Made by a program: the position numbers and the translations under genes. A stretch of 64,000 nt of DNA. Origin: Linum tenue (lineage: Eukaryota; Streptophyta; Magnoliopsida; Malpighiales; Linaceae). The notes beneath the pieces are model-generated. The model had not been told where the DNA came from and searched no databases. It saw only the letters and a list, made by a program, of their open reading frames with translations. Location: assembly GCA_946122785.1 (NCBI GenBank), contig CAMGYJ010000006.1, forward strand, positions 31,695,168 through 31,759,167. The letters run 5' to 3'. Below are positions 11,976 to 23,384 of this stretch, piece after piece; position 1 is the first letter of the stretch, and each line of letters opens with the position of its first letter.

Positions 11976-12639
11976 GGGTGGAAATCGGTACGGTATCGGT
12001 ATCCCAATACCAAATACCGAATTACACCTTTGAATCAATCCCAATCCCTAAATAATTTCGGTATCCCAATCCCTAAATATTTCGGTATCCCAATCGGTAC
12101 TTCGGTACCCCAATCGTTATTATCAAATACGAACTTAATTACCTTTATAATTATTAATTAAATATATAAATTAGATTTGATTGTTTAATATAAAACAAAG
12201 AGACTAAAAAAAGAATTTTGTGTTTGGCTAGAGCTAGGATATGGATAAGGAGAATGAAGTAGAGGTGACATCTCAAGTTTTTGTCATTAGTAATTTTTAA
12301 TTTGCAGAATAGGAGGCTGAGAGAAGACTAATATTAGTGTTTGCTTTTTGGTGTTATCAAAAATATAATAGATTGGTGGTTGAGGGTAGTGTAGTAGTGA
12401 ATGAGAGAGTCTAGTTGAGAGGATAAAATACTCACTAACTTATATTTTGGTATTGTTCGGTATTTCGGTATATACTGATCTCAATCCCGTAATCCCTAAT
12501 ACCAAATAAAAATTGAAATTGAATCCCAATCCCAATCTCAATTCCAAGAAATAATACATGTATTCGGTAATACCAAATATAGACAAATTCGATGCGATAT
12601 TCGGTATATCCCAAATACTGGTACTAAACTTCTAGCCCT
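11976..12639. mobile_element. hAT-like MITE inside solo LTR A
   Basis: Terminal inverted repeats: the left reads GGGGTGGAAATCGGTACGG, the right, inverted, reads AGGGCTAGAAGTTTAGTACC. Both are flanked by AGCTAG. The interior is AT-rich and noncoding, with many GGTATCCC/GGTAT words near both ends. The termini resemble non-autonomous hAT elements, whose target duplication should be 8 bp; only 6 bp agree here, so the superfamily is tentative. The flanking sequence on both sides is continuous LTR leader sequence. Confidence 0.7.
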
Positions 12640-12720
12640 AGCTAGAACTCTAGAAGGAAACCCAAAAAAATGTAAAACCAACCCAAGATCCAACCTCTTT
12701 TTCTCTCTCCCAGCAGCCTT

Positions 12721-12730
12721 CTATTTATAA
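12721..12730 (-). promoter_or_regulatory. TATA box of solo LTR A
   Basis: Minus strand TTATAAATAG, about 400 bp into the LTR, followed downstream by a pyrimidine/purine-rich leader. Confidence 0.55.
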
Positions 12731-13128
12731 AGCCCGATAGTCACTTTCACGGTCCGAATATCACGACCGTGACTTTGGAGCTCAAACCATAATGTCGATA
12801 AAAAAGATAGGTCAATGGCGTCGTTTTGATGCGATATCACGATCACTGGACAATTATCACAGCCTGGCGACCGTGACAATCTTCTGGCCTGCGAGGTTCC
12901 AAATCTCCACGTTTCCAGCAAATTTTTTGGACTTTTCTTCACTTTTTTGCGCTTTTCGACTCCAATCGTCTCAAAACTCATCCTCGATCCTTCCACACGT
13001 GTTAGGACCTAATATGTTTCAAAAGTAGCACACCCTAGCATAAAATAGGTTGAGGGACAATGAAATGCAAAGTCAAACTATCAAAAAATGAGGGGTAAAA
13101 TGTGTATAATTAGCCCCGAATCAAAGGA

Positions 13129-13980
13129 CCATTGATGCTCTAAAGCATCTCATTAATCATACAAAGCAATACAATACAAATAATGAAATCAACAACACAA
13201 ACAAAAAAGGATTTAGCTAACCAAGTGAGATTGAGGGAGGAAACTCAAGGGAGTCATTTTTCTCCTCAATTCGATATAGCTTCAGTAGTTTCAAGAGCAA
13301 AGGTTGTTCGGCTAACTGAAGTCCAGCCCTACTTATAGTACACAAATGAGGGGTTTTCTAGTCTTTTCCTGCTAAAGTCGGTCAAATCCTTCCTTATCTG
13401 ACTTGAAGTTGGTTTCCATCAACTTGTGGACGAAGTAGCTTGCTCAAGAAGCTTCCTGGAGGATTAGGTTTTGAGCGGCGGTTGGGGCCGCCACTCATTT
13501 TCTTTGTGGGTTGGATTACCTGGCCCATGGAATGCTTCTCCTCAAGATTTGGACGTGTCTTGACCAGGTATTCTCCAGCGGCGGTTGAACCCGATGCTGG
13601 GCTATCGCTCGTTTCTTCTTCAGCTTGGGCTAAGTTTTCTTCTATTAGGCTTGTCTTGGGATCATATAGCAACCGATAGTGGACTTCTCTGTCATTCTAA
13701 CTCATCTTTATCACAAAAACTCCATATTCTTCTCTTTATAGCTCCTTTAGTCCTCCAGATTTCTTCAATGCTTGATCCAAACTTCCTTTGGTTGATTTGT
13801 AACTTCAAAATCATTAAAAACACCATACCAAAAAGGCATCAAATAGGAAAAGAACACAACCTAGGTCTATTAAAGGCTCATTGATCAAATAGTTGTAATT
13901 TAGATAAGAAATACTAGAGAAATAACTAAAGATGCTTTGATAGAAGGGGAAACAATATCAAGAATGAGAGTGACAAAACT
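13129..13980. other. Unassigned repeat-like sequence
   Basis: Overlapping open frames on both strands (13394-13679) show no recognisable motif and look like chance frames in a GC-richer patch. Nothing else supported. Confidence 0.3.
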
Positions 13981-13989
13981 ATAAATAAT

Positions 13990-15241
13990 GTGTCATCATA
14001 TACTAACCATAAAACTCACGAACAATCTGGAGTGCATTATTATGACCATTAGGTGGAAGTTAAATAAAAAATTCCTTAGAAATTTGAAGCGCGTGGTCTC
14101 GGGGTGTAAACATGGGAGTCAAGGTTCACTTTCTAGAATTCTTCGCCATAAGCATACCCTGTAAGCGGCTCTACATCAGCGAAATACCACTTTTCAGAGG
14201 GACAAGCATGGAAATACTCTTTAAACCAAGTTGAGTCCAGTTTTGGAGAGCCATGCACAAAGCTCACCTCTGTCTCTTACCTCCCAACGACTAATAGTTC
14301 CCAGACTCCCGGAGACTATACATTAGTAGGAAGATGTCAAAAGAGGGTTGCACTCCCAAACTCTCACAAGCGGCCCTATAGGCAACAAATTGGAAGGAAA
14401 TTGATGGGAAGAGATGCCCAATAATGCACTTCAATCGGCACAAAGTGCTAGCAAGTACATGATCTAAAGGAAAGCATATTCCCAGTCTGACATGCACTAC
14501 ATAGACAGTAATCCAGCCATCAGGACAAGACCCTGAGCGGATTTTAGGAGAGGGAGCTGCATAGTCCCAATCAGCAGGAAGGTTATGCGTCTTTAGGCAA
14601 TGGAAAAGAGGGGTTCATAAGCAGGACCTTGCTCATTGACAGCCAAGGGAACTGGAACGTTCTCCTACATATCTTCATGATGTCACAACCTATAGGTGTT
14701 GTAAGCAATTGCTTGAAATGGATATATGGGGAGGGGGGTCTCCAAAAATCATCAAAGAGGGAGAGCTTGGAGGTGGATAATTTGTGTGAGTCACCTTAGG
14801 GCTATCAAAAGAGATGCTATCTAAAGGCAGAGCTATCATCAACAACTGAAGAATTCTCCTAATCACTACAGAGGCACCTGGCCACATCAGTTAGCCATAA
14901 AATAGAAATATAAGCTCGTCCTGTATATGTTTGTCTCACATTAATGGGAACACCCCCAAATCTGACTCCATAGTGGAAAATTCCCATTCGTAATCTGAAA
15001 TGCTTAAAGGATATAGAAAGTCAAGCATACCTTTGGCGGTTTGTACAACACCAGTGGAGGACCCAAATGAACCATCGTTAGTCGAAAGGGTGGCCAAAGC
15101 GGTGGCCACAGCGTCACCGTCATCAATCGCTTGAATCTCGGTCGAAGCATCAGCCTAAATATCAACAACGACAATGGTGGTCGATTTCTTTGACATCTTT
15201 TGAGATTTCCTTTTGAGCTTTTGAGACTTTGATGGTTTCAT
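13990..15241 (-). pseudogene. Gypsy-type N-terminal ORF remnant (Transposase_28-like)
   Basis: A minus-strand frame starts at 15241 with a lysine/serine-rich N terminus (MKPSKSQKLKRKSQKMSKK), has a stop after VVVDI, and stays readable with breaks to about 14000. The block 14497-14291 reads GICFPLDHVLASTLCRL, then FVAYRAACESLGVQPSFDIFL. It matches the general form of the plant domain known as putative gypsy-type transposon (xxFPLxxF, a short helix, then a conserved GVxPSxxxF segment). Several stops interrupt it. I recognise the family by pattern only, so the assignment is moderate. Confidence 0.5.
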
Positions 15242-16848
15242 GGTGGAGATCTTTGGGTGGCTGATGAGATTTTATATTTTTATTTCGAAGCACACTCACA
15301 TCTATCCTAACAAAGCCAAGTATAACAATGCTAACGATGTAGTAAATGGCTCGGTCGTACTCAAAGGGTCATGGTTTCCTAGCCTACTTAGGCTCGGTTT
15401 CTATATAGTCGATTATTACTTAGCAGGTGGAAAGTTGGAGATTAATGAACTACAAGTCAATAGGAGAGAAGAGTACTTGGGGTGCCTCCCTCGTCCTAAC
15501 CGCTGGAGATGGCATGCAAAGGACAGAAGGACAATTCACGGTGACTGAGGTGCGGAGATTGCTAATCTAGGGATTGGCTCAATGGTCATGCAATCAATTC
15601 CCCTCCTGCACTGATCCACTAACCTGATGTCATCTCAGCTAGATTCACGATGCATGGATAAAACCTATCCCCTCTAAATGGGTTAAACCCATCCACACAC
15701 TAGGTTGTCAAGCCAATGTCACCACTCGACCCCGTGGATCACCTCGTCCACCTTACTAGATTCCTAGATCATTCATCTACACTAACATACCAAACCGCTC
15801 AAATCCACAACCATCTCATGCAATCCTAAGTAGTAGGCATTCATGAAAATCATATGGAGAGACAAGTTCAAAGCATAATTAACATAGATAAATGCATAAA
15901 AGCTCTAGGTAAACTCATTCACAAATTACAAGAAGGAGAATGATAAACCCCCCACCACTTAATTTGCAACTTGGGCAAATGGGGTACAGACAATCCCACA
16001 CTACTTGATGCAAAGTAAGAACAATAATCAAATCGACATAGATAGATAGATAGGTTCATAATCATCCACAAATCAAGCCTAAAACATCCTATTACATATC
16101 AAACCCTATGTTAGGATTTGGGGGACTAAGCACTAAAATACCTTGCGGAACTACCATGAGGGGGGGGGGGGGGGGGGGGGAGAGAGAGAGAGAAGAGAAG
16201 TGAAAATGGGGGGAAATCAAGCTCTCATTCACTTCTTCTTTTCAAACCTTCTCTCTAACCTCACTCTAAAACAACAAACCTGTCAAAAGCCACTCTAGTG
16301 AAAGGAAGGAGTCCCCTATTTATAGATTTCAAGAGGACGGGAAAGTTCATCGTTGTGGGCTGGAAGTTCGTGGGAGTGAACATGGGATGTGAGATTGTTA
16401 TCTCGAAGGGTGGCGCCTTTGCTACTTGTTGGCTTGGGAGTTCACGGCCTGACTTCATCATCACAATCTGTGAGCCATGTTTGCGATCTTTCTCGTGGTC
16501 TTGGACAATAGAGGCTGCGAGTCGACTGTCGAAACTCTCTGTTCCTTCCTTGGTGGCTGCTCCTCAAGTTCACGGTTGACACTTCCTAGTTCGGGAGCGT
16601 GATCTTTGCTCCAGAGGCAGCGATCTTCAAACTAGACTTCGCCCCTCCTCTTCTCGACCGTGATCTCCTTGTTTTTCTCTTTTTCCTACACTTGTGACCC
16701 CTTTTGTATCATCTAATACACCCTTAAAATGACATAAATTACTCCAATGGATGGATTCATGATGCATTTGATGAAATATTAACCATTGAGACCATGAAAA
16801 GACCCAAAATATAGGGGCTAAATAACAACATCATTTTGGGTGTTATCA
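15242..16848 (-). mobile_element. LTR material of an Athila/Tat-like element
   Basis: On the minus strand the upper end (16848) starts TGATAACACCCAAAATG, the same start as the 3' LTR of element X at 37660. A TATA-like CTATAAATAG lies at 16316-16325 (complement). A run of about 20 G is at 16160. A polypurine-like tract AAGTGGTGGGGGG followed by TTATCATT (complement, about 15950-15965) suggests a second element boundary inside this span. The lower end is not defined; it may be two fused LTR pieces. Confidence 0.45.
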
Positions 16849-17371
16849 GTGGCTTTCAAGAAAAGAAGCAAAACATAATTCAACGAGCAATGGTGACTAG
16901 TGGTAAGAAGCAAGGAGGAAGAGAAAAGAAGAGAGGAAAACACGAGAGCTAAAGTGAGCTTAGCGGGAAAGAAAGAGAAGCTGAGTTGATTTATAGGAAG
17001 ACAAAGAATGAGTCGAAGTTTGGAGTGCCCGAAATAGGATGTTATAGGCGGCGATAAGAAAGCTAAGAGACCAAAGCAACGTTTGGAATGACCAGTGTCA
17101 GTCCTCCTTTCCCTATGGGTGACATGTGGCGAAGAGCGTGATATTCAAAATGGGAGCAATAATAAGGGCAAGAGCGTGCACTTAATTTGAAGAGGTCCTT
17201 GGGAAAACTATCGACAACGAAGGAGGCAGGACGCCCTTATGTGGTCTGCTATGCATCTTAACGGCAGGGGGCACACGATAGAGAGCATGTCACAACACGT
17301 CAAGACCACTCAACACATGTAACCTAGTTATAGCCGCCAAAACCCATAGCTTTTCCCATCTAAAGGGCAAA
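16849..17371. other. Internal remnant of a retroelement, noncoding
   Basis: No open frame of note. The last bases, TAAAGGGCAAA, form a polypurine-like tract directly before an LTR start at 17372, so this is probably the 3' end of a plus-strand Tat-like element's interior. Confidence 0.4.
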
Positions 17372-18010
17372 TGTTGAGCCAAGTGTTGAACTTAATTAGA
17401 TGGGCCTCTAAGTCCACGATAGTCAGAGCCCGCCAATAATGGGCTAAGTCCAACGGAAGGAGACCGCCTATCGTGGGAGACACATGGAGCCTGGAGACGG
17501 TTAGTAAGCTAGCACAGCCTCTGAGAAGAAGGACAATCGATAGCCCGCCTGACAGAAAGTACCTCGTAGTGTCAAATCAGCATCGAAGCAAGAAATGTCA
17601 TCAGAAGTACGAATCTCTATATGTATGTGACTGCATTTATTATCGCCAGAGCGGTAATACGACGAACAAGACATCAGTAGGTCACTTGACCTCGCATTTA
17701 ATGTCAGAGCCTCTATAACAATGAGTATAAATACCCCGAGATGACATTAATGGTAAATCAACTGTTCAATCTCTCCCACTAGACATCACTCTACTTTCTC
17801 TCACTGACTTGGGCATCACTCTACTTTCGGCTTTTGCCCTGCCTGCACACTATCGAGATCAATATCTCTTTTGCGGTATATTTTCTTTCGTATCTTGCAA
17901 ATTCAAGATAAGCTCATCTCATGCCAGAGTAAAATCTTGGTCCCATTGATCCTTAATAGTTTTGTTTAACCAGTGAAGTTTGATTGGACTGTCGCCCTGT
18001 GCAGAAGTGG
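17372..18010 (+). mobile_element. Tat-like LTR
   Basis: Starts TGTTGAGCC right after a polypurine-like tract. It contains TATAAATACC at 17726 and, about 80 bp further, the stretch CTCTCACTGACTTGGGCATC, a landmark of Tat-type Ty3 LTRs (the usual form is ACTGACTTGAGCGTC). The right end is not certain. Its promoter points toward the 3' end of the convergent AGAL3 gene some 360 bp away. Confidence 0.55.
17726..17733 (+). promoter_or_regulatory. TATA box of Tat-like LTR
   Basis: TATAAATA at the expected place upstream of the conserved CACTGACTTGGGC leader. Confidence 0.5.
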
Positions 18011-18371
18011 AGGTTTTTGTCATAAGTCATAATTCATTGGTTTGACTTGTTATTTGCAGTCCGAGTGACGATTTTGGGTTCGTTTTGTAAATTGAGAAAA
18101 AAAAGTGATCATATAAACAAAAATATAACTTTCCACGATGAAATTCAGAAGGTTTCTGAAACCAATTTCACATCTGCACCATTTATTGTTCAGTCTTTCA
18201 TCAAGTTTCATGCCAGTCCGGAAGTAAGCTTATATTTATATGACAGCCGGCGACGAACCCACGTAATATATACTTGGCCCTGAGTAGGTCTTCTAGTTAC
18301 AAGAACACATACAGAATACAGGACCGTACAAGAAGAATGGAAGCATCTCTTACATTCACCAACATCCAAGG

Positions 18372-21300
18372 CTACATAACGTTCCCCATGAGGGCTGCCT
18401 GAGGGGTAAAAACGTACATCCGGCAGTCGTGAGCATCAAGTTGAGCAGAAAATGATGCCACTGCATTGTTGAGAACCACTTCGTGCTGCAACAAAAAGAA
18501 TCTGTCATGGTTAGTTACAGTACAAACAAGGGGAGCTGATATACATTCCAAAACCCATTGATGGGAATGTCTATCATACAAATTTTTCAGCCTGCAACGC
18601 TGCTTTCATTGTATAACTACTCAAATGAATAAAGTGTGATCTGTACATTCCTTCACTCCGCTTACCTGCCAGAGGTCCCTCACTGAGACACTAGTGCCGG
18701 CTTCAAGCCCAATCACATTCCATTCAGCTGTTATAGTTGCAGCCTGCATACATCTATTCCACAGAACAACAGACAAGCTATTCCCAGATAAAGGGCCAGC
18801 CCAAACCTGTTACCACATTTATTATTATAATATAATAAGCCAATTTGGCAAGAAAACAAGTTATGCATATACTGAGCATATACTGAGACAACAAAAGGAC
18901 CTGCTGGCAACCATCAGTTCCATTGCTATGCACTTTCCTTCCCTGAACCCCAAGTGGATCTGGGTAGTAGAGCAAACGGTAGGCCAATATGAAATGAAAC
19001 AATGCCATTTCATGTCAACAGCAAGAAATTATAGAATGCAGCAATTAAGAAGAGAAAAAAATATTTTGTCGTCAAGTTGGTTTTACCTTGGTTTACCGCA
19101 ATGACCTCCTGGTTGCTTAAAATCTCCTTAGTTTCTGCAGTCATGTTTCTTATATCACACCCAATCAATAGAGGGGCCTGCACACAAGGTATATCTGTCG
19201 TCGGCCATACATTCAAATCAAATTTGGAATATATTATAATATTATGGAAAACTAGCCAACGGACACACATGATACTACAATACTCTGTCTTAATGAGCAA
19301 TGACATCTGAACAAGTATAGGACAACTCAGAACAACCATCAAGCTGAAGAAAGACTTAGCTATAAGCCAATAACTATTTCCCATGTAAGTCAGATTACCC
19401 TTTGCAGCAATCAGTTGCTTCTATTTTTTTTATTTTATTTTTATGTTTCTCCCAGTTGATCCCTAACTTTCTTTTCTTGTGGACTCGTAGTAGGATGATG
19501 AGAGCCCAGAGCTTAAGATGAAAAGAATGAGTAATAAGAAGATAAACCTTAATCAAAGCCCATATGCTAAAATGAGAACGATATTCTTTGTATGTCATGC
19601 CTCCATTGCCAACTTCCAACATATCCGGATCTGCACCGCATAAATAACACGGGGTATCAATTACAAAAGTCAAACTTAATATGGCTGTGTTCATCTAGAT
19701 CTCTGCACATAGATATGATCCCACCATTCCATCCACCAGGTCCAGCGTAAGCCGCCCACTTGTCATTCAAATCAGCAATATTAGTCATGCTTCAGAAAGA
19801 AAAAAAAAAGGTGAAAGAAGATCAGCATTCCAACATCTTTCTGTAGAGAACTTCTACAACCAAGCAACTATTATCTGAAATATAACAAACTAATATTGCC
19901 TTTCCGCCTCCTAGAATCTGACAAATTGTTCACTTGCTCAAGTAGATATGCTAGAAGAGAAGTTTCACAGGATACATTTCCTTAGGATCATTAGAACTGC
20001 AATCAAGAGTTTAGCTCTCAAAGCAAAACCAACAAGGAAGACGCGGTGAATGAAAGCCATGGTTTTATGATTAACCCAGAGATTCTCTCGGTGAAGCTTT
20101 CCATTGTCAATAGTGTTGGGCTATTTTCAGTGTAGTTCCATTCAATATCACCTTAACCCAGATTTTGCTGCTTGTAAAATCCAAATGAGTTGGAATGAGG
20201 ATTGGCTATGTATCACCTAAATACTTAATGACCACAAAACTTCGAACAAATTCCATGGTGCAAAGAGGAAAAACATGATAGGTTTGAGTTATAAACTCTT
20301 TTTTCCGCTAAATAAAGGGTTCTGCACCAATGATTTGTAAGTTCTCAGTAAAGGGAACTGCCCTTTCCTATTTCTAGGTGGTAACGGAACACAGACCCAG
20401 CAAATGCCTAAAATACTAGTTGGAAAAATTAGCAGGGTTAGAAGATGAATCAGAGGCATGTATACCATATACGAGATGTAAGTGGTTAAACAGTTAACCG
20501 AGTTTCAGAAAGATTTACCTTACCCATGTGTCATTGATATCTTCTGTTGTACGCCAACTGTTGCCAACTTTTCCAGCCCACAAGGCCGGGTCATCCACAC
20601 CCCTGTTTAAACCAAAAGAGCTTGTAATAATACAGAGGTACCTTGGATATATGGACATAAAGACAAAAGGTAGGCTCTTTTACCATTCACAGATTGAGTA
20701 GAAAATTGATCGTCCAGTTGCATTTAGAGCATCACGCATTGGTGGGTATCTGTAGATCCAGGAAGTGGCACTAGCTTTCATGATTTGTTCGCATGAAAGC
20801 CATCATTTCTATAACAACTGAGAGTTGAGAGACAACCTTTTTTTGGGTTCGATGCCCAGATTGAAACAGTTGTCATACTTCAGATAATCCACATCCTGCC
20901 CAGAATAACACCATTAGTTGAGTGTGACAGCTTCAAAGAGGAAGTTGCAGCATTTAATGCCAGTTACCGACAACATAAGCTACAACTAACCCATGAAGCA
21001 AATGACATTGCATCTTCTTTTTCATGGAAAATCGATCCTGGGCGAACTTGACAAGTAAATTTCCTGGGGAAAAAGACAGGCAGAAAGTATTTAGTATAAA
21101 CGGTAAGTATTGCACCGTTGGGCTTTGACATGAAGAATAACAAGTAAACTCAAGTTTTGCCATAAGAAAAGCTACTAAAGAGTTCTTACCCAGCATCAGA
21201 ATAGATACCAAGCTTCAGGCCTTTCGAGTGAACATAGTCTGCAAGAGCCTTGATCCCAGACTTAAAGGTCTTCGGATCAGGAACCATTTGGCCCTGTAAA

Positions 21301-22596
21301 AGCATCATTTTTGTTTTACACAGTAAGGAGTTTGCTATTTTACTACCTGCCTTACGATTGTCTTTGAGTCTATGAATTTAGTTAGCATTCGTTATGTCAC
21401 CACAAGACAGTTGTATTAATCACAAGACCAAACAACCACATCATAAGATTATAAAAGGCTGCTATTATGCGGATGCTGTTCTACTAGCCAACTGTGTCAG
21501 TGTACTTGCATGCACAGATACATTACACCATTATCAAGGTACATGTATTGAAAAGGCTTAAAGAGAGCGATTGACCTTTGCATCTCGTGTGACCTTAGAC
21601 CAACAATCATCTGGGTCCAAGGAAAAAATCGAAAAAACATGGTTAGATCTGAGGAGAACAAGAAACTAAAAGTTAAAGCAAATGGAACCCTGCAAAACGG
21701 CTACCTATATTGACATATGTATAACCCAAGTTGGCCAGGCCAGTTGAGATAAGGGCATCAGCTGTAAAAGCAAAATCTAAGTTAGCACATCACTATCATT
21801 TATCAAGCAGCTGACACATTCAGCTTTCCAGCCATATATGGATACTCTTCAATCAGGTTATGTTCATGAAGGATCAAGCTATGATGCATGTCAGAATGCC
21901 AAATTTAGATGCTTATAAAAAGAATAAACTTGGATGAAGCTGTTTCCTTCGCAGCAATTGCATAAACCAGGAAATCTCTTCTGCCCAACTTCCAAATTAA
22001 AGCACCCCACTGATCTCTACAACTACCCATTAGTGCACCTGTTTCCTTGATCACTGTTTCGTTGATGTTGCATGCAAAGAAATTCCAGCTATTCCATCTG
22101 CCAAGACATACATTTGGATAAGAAACCAAAGCACTTCTCAATATGCCAAACCGAAGATGGGAAATAAAAGGCTTGAAAAGTCGTCACATTTTGAATTACT
22201 TAAAAGGAACCAAAGCCAGCTCGGAACCCTCGATCATAAGCAGACTTGAACAGTTCATATCCAGAAATCAGCAACAATCAAATAATTCTAGAAATCAACA
22301 AAACCTCACGTTTAGAAGTACAAAACCCAGTACGCAAAGAGAGAGGAGAAAGCATACCCCATCGGAGGAGTTCTTGCCAAGCCATTCTGGAGCTGCAAAA
22401 TCCCGTACTTGGACGTATCATAAATGGCATTGAAGGCTCTGCTGTAACCATGCTCATTCCCATCTTCATATCTCTGCAAAAGAGGGGCTGCGTTCCCAGC
22501 AACAGCGTTAAGAGGGAATTCCCCGACTAGGCACATGGTCGTAAGAAGGATGAAATACAGAGTGGCTGTGAAGCCCTTCTTCTCGCTCGTCGCCAT
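18372..22596 (-). CDS. AGAL3: Alpha-galactosidase, GH27, AGAL3-like (15 exons, intact)
   Basis: Hydrolyses terminal alpha-1,6-galactose from oligosaccharides and cell-wall galactomannan; secretory pathway. Exons in order: 22596-22358, 22097-22039, 21761-21705, 21610-21576, 21293-21190, 21063-20991, 20895-20837, 20749-20684, 20602-20519, 19789-19725, 19630-19548, 19177-19087, 18959-18901, 18806-18666, 18485-18372. They give 442 residues with no stop, all introns GT-AG. Residues about 11-24 form a signal-peptide core ([14 protein letters not shown]). GH27 landmarks: WNSWN (81-85), DDCW (119-122), YLKYDNC with nucleophile Asp197, RTTEDI with acid/base Asp252, [19 protein letters not shown] and [24 protein letters not shown] and [11 protein letters not shown] point to the AGAL3 branch. 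Family length is about 400-440. Start is the only Met before the signal sequence. Intron 9 has two donors 5 bp apart; only the distal one keeps frame. Confidence 0.96.
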
Positions 22597-23384
22597 TTCC
22601 GGAACAAAAAATCAAAGAAAAGAGAGTTTCTGCCTATTGCAGACTGCAGTGACCAATTTTCCAAGGATCTGTTTGGTTTGGTTTGTGCTTTGTACAAGAC
22701 AGGTCAGCAGTGAACTTCCCAATTTCTTTCCTACTTTATTTTCTTCTTTTGCATATCGAATTTGTTAATTGTTGTCATCATTAAGTCTTATCTTTTTGTA
22801 AGCCTGATCCAGAGGAGAGGATGACCAAAGAGGTATAGTTTAGTCTTGAACTTTCTTTTAATCAAAATCGTATTACGTGCAAGCAAGGAGTTAGTAGTTA
22901 CAACTTACATGTGACAGCTCAGCATTGTGCCAATTATCCAGCATACTCCCGAATATGCTTTTCACGGGTTTGTGTTCCTTCACCATAAAAGGAATTTTTT
23001 TTTTCCAAAGTACACTAGTTATAAAAATTCTCAAAATACAATAGCACCAAAATAATTTTTCAATCTACATATGTTCCGTTCTGTTCGCTTAAGTCTAAAG
23101 CCGTATAGGCCTTGATCGCCGTAGATATGAAGATTTAATTGCTGAAAAGATAAGCGATCAATACGGATCGCTAAGGTGGCAATGTTCACCCAAGAATTCC
23201 CACAATTTTACCAACAATATCAAACTACATTGGCATTAGCTCGTCCATCTAGCCATGTTCTCACTCCTATACTAATTGCTTCTTCACAACCACCTTCACC
23301 TCCCATGTGAACTCGTGTGACCAATGTAGTCATATGCTCGTTTCTACACAGAAGCGGAAATATCAATAAAAACGTAAAGTATAG
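22597..23384 (-). promoter_or_regulatory. Upstream region of AGAL3
   Basis: Noncoding 5' flank between the AGAL3 start and solo LTR C. No clear TATA box could be fixed. No repeats except short A/T runs. The nearest retroelement starts about 790 bp upstream of the start codon. Confidence 0.4.

Larger units (their letters stand above)
10977..13123 (-). mobile_element. Solo LTR A (Athila-like), with MITE insertion
   Basis: On the minus strand it starts TGATTCGGGG at 13123 and ends CAAGTCA at 10977. Flanks AAGTA (10972-10976) and AAGGA (13124-13128) fit a 5-bp target duplication with one change. The far end is homologous to solo LTR B: both contain GAAGTAGGGGTACATG and CTTGCCCTATA. A TATA-like TTATAAATAG (complement of 12721-12730) is followed by GA/CT-rich leader sequence. 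Upstream of it are repeated TCACGG/CCGTGA words (12740-12890). Without the 664-bp MITE the LTR is about 1.48 kb. No adjoining primer site or polypurine tract was found, hence solo. Confidence 0.75.

Noticed and set aside
13394..13679. Overlapping frames of 79-99 codons on both strands
   Set aside because: Mutually overlapping, no domain, GC-richer patch; chance frames are likelier.
16150..16200. Long G run followed by GA repeats as a telomere- or G-quadruplex-type signal
   Set aside because: Simple homopolymer; no telomeric unit, and such runs (also near 43163) may be length-uncertain in assemblies.
18694..19104. 136-codon plus-strand frame
   Set aside because: Antisense to AGAL3 exons 13-14 and introns; exon evidence on the minus strand is decisive.
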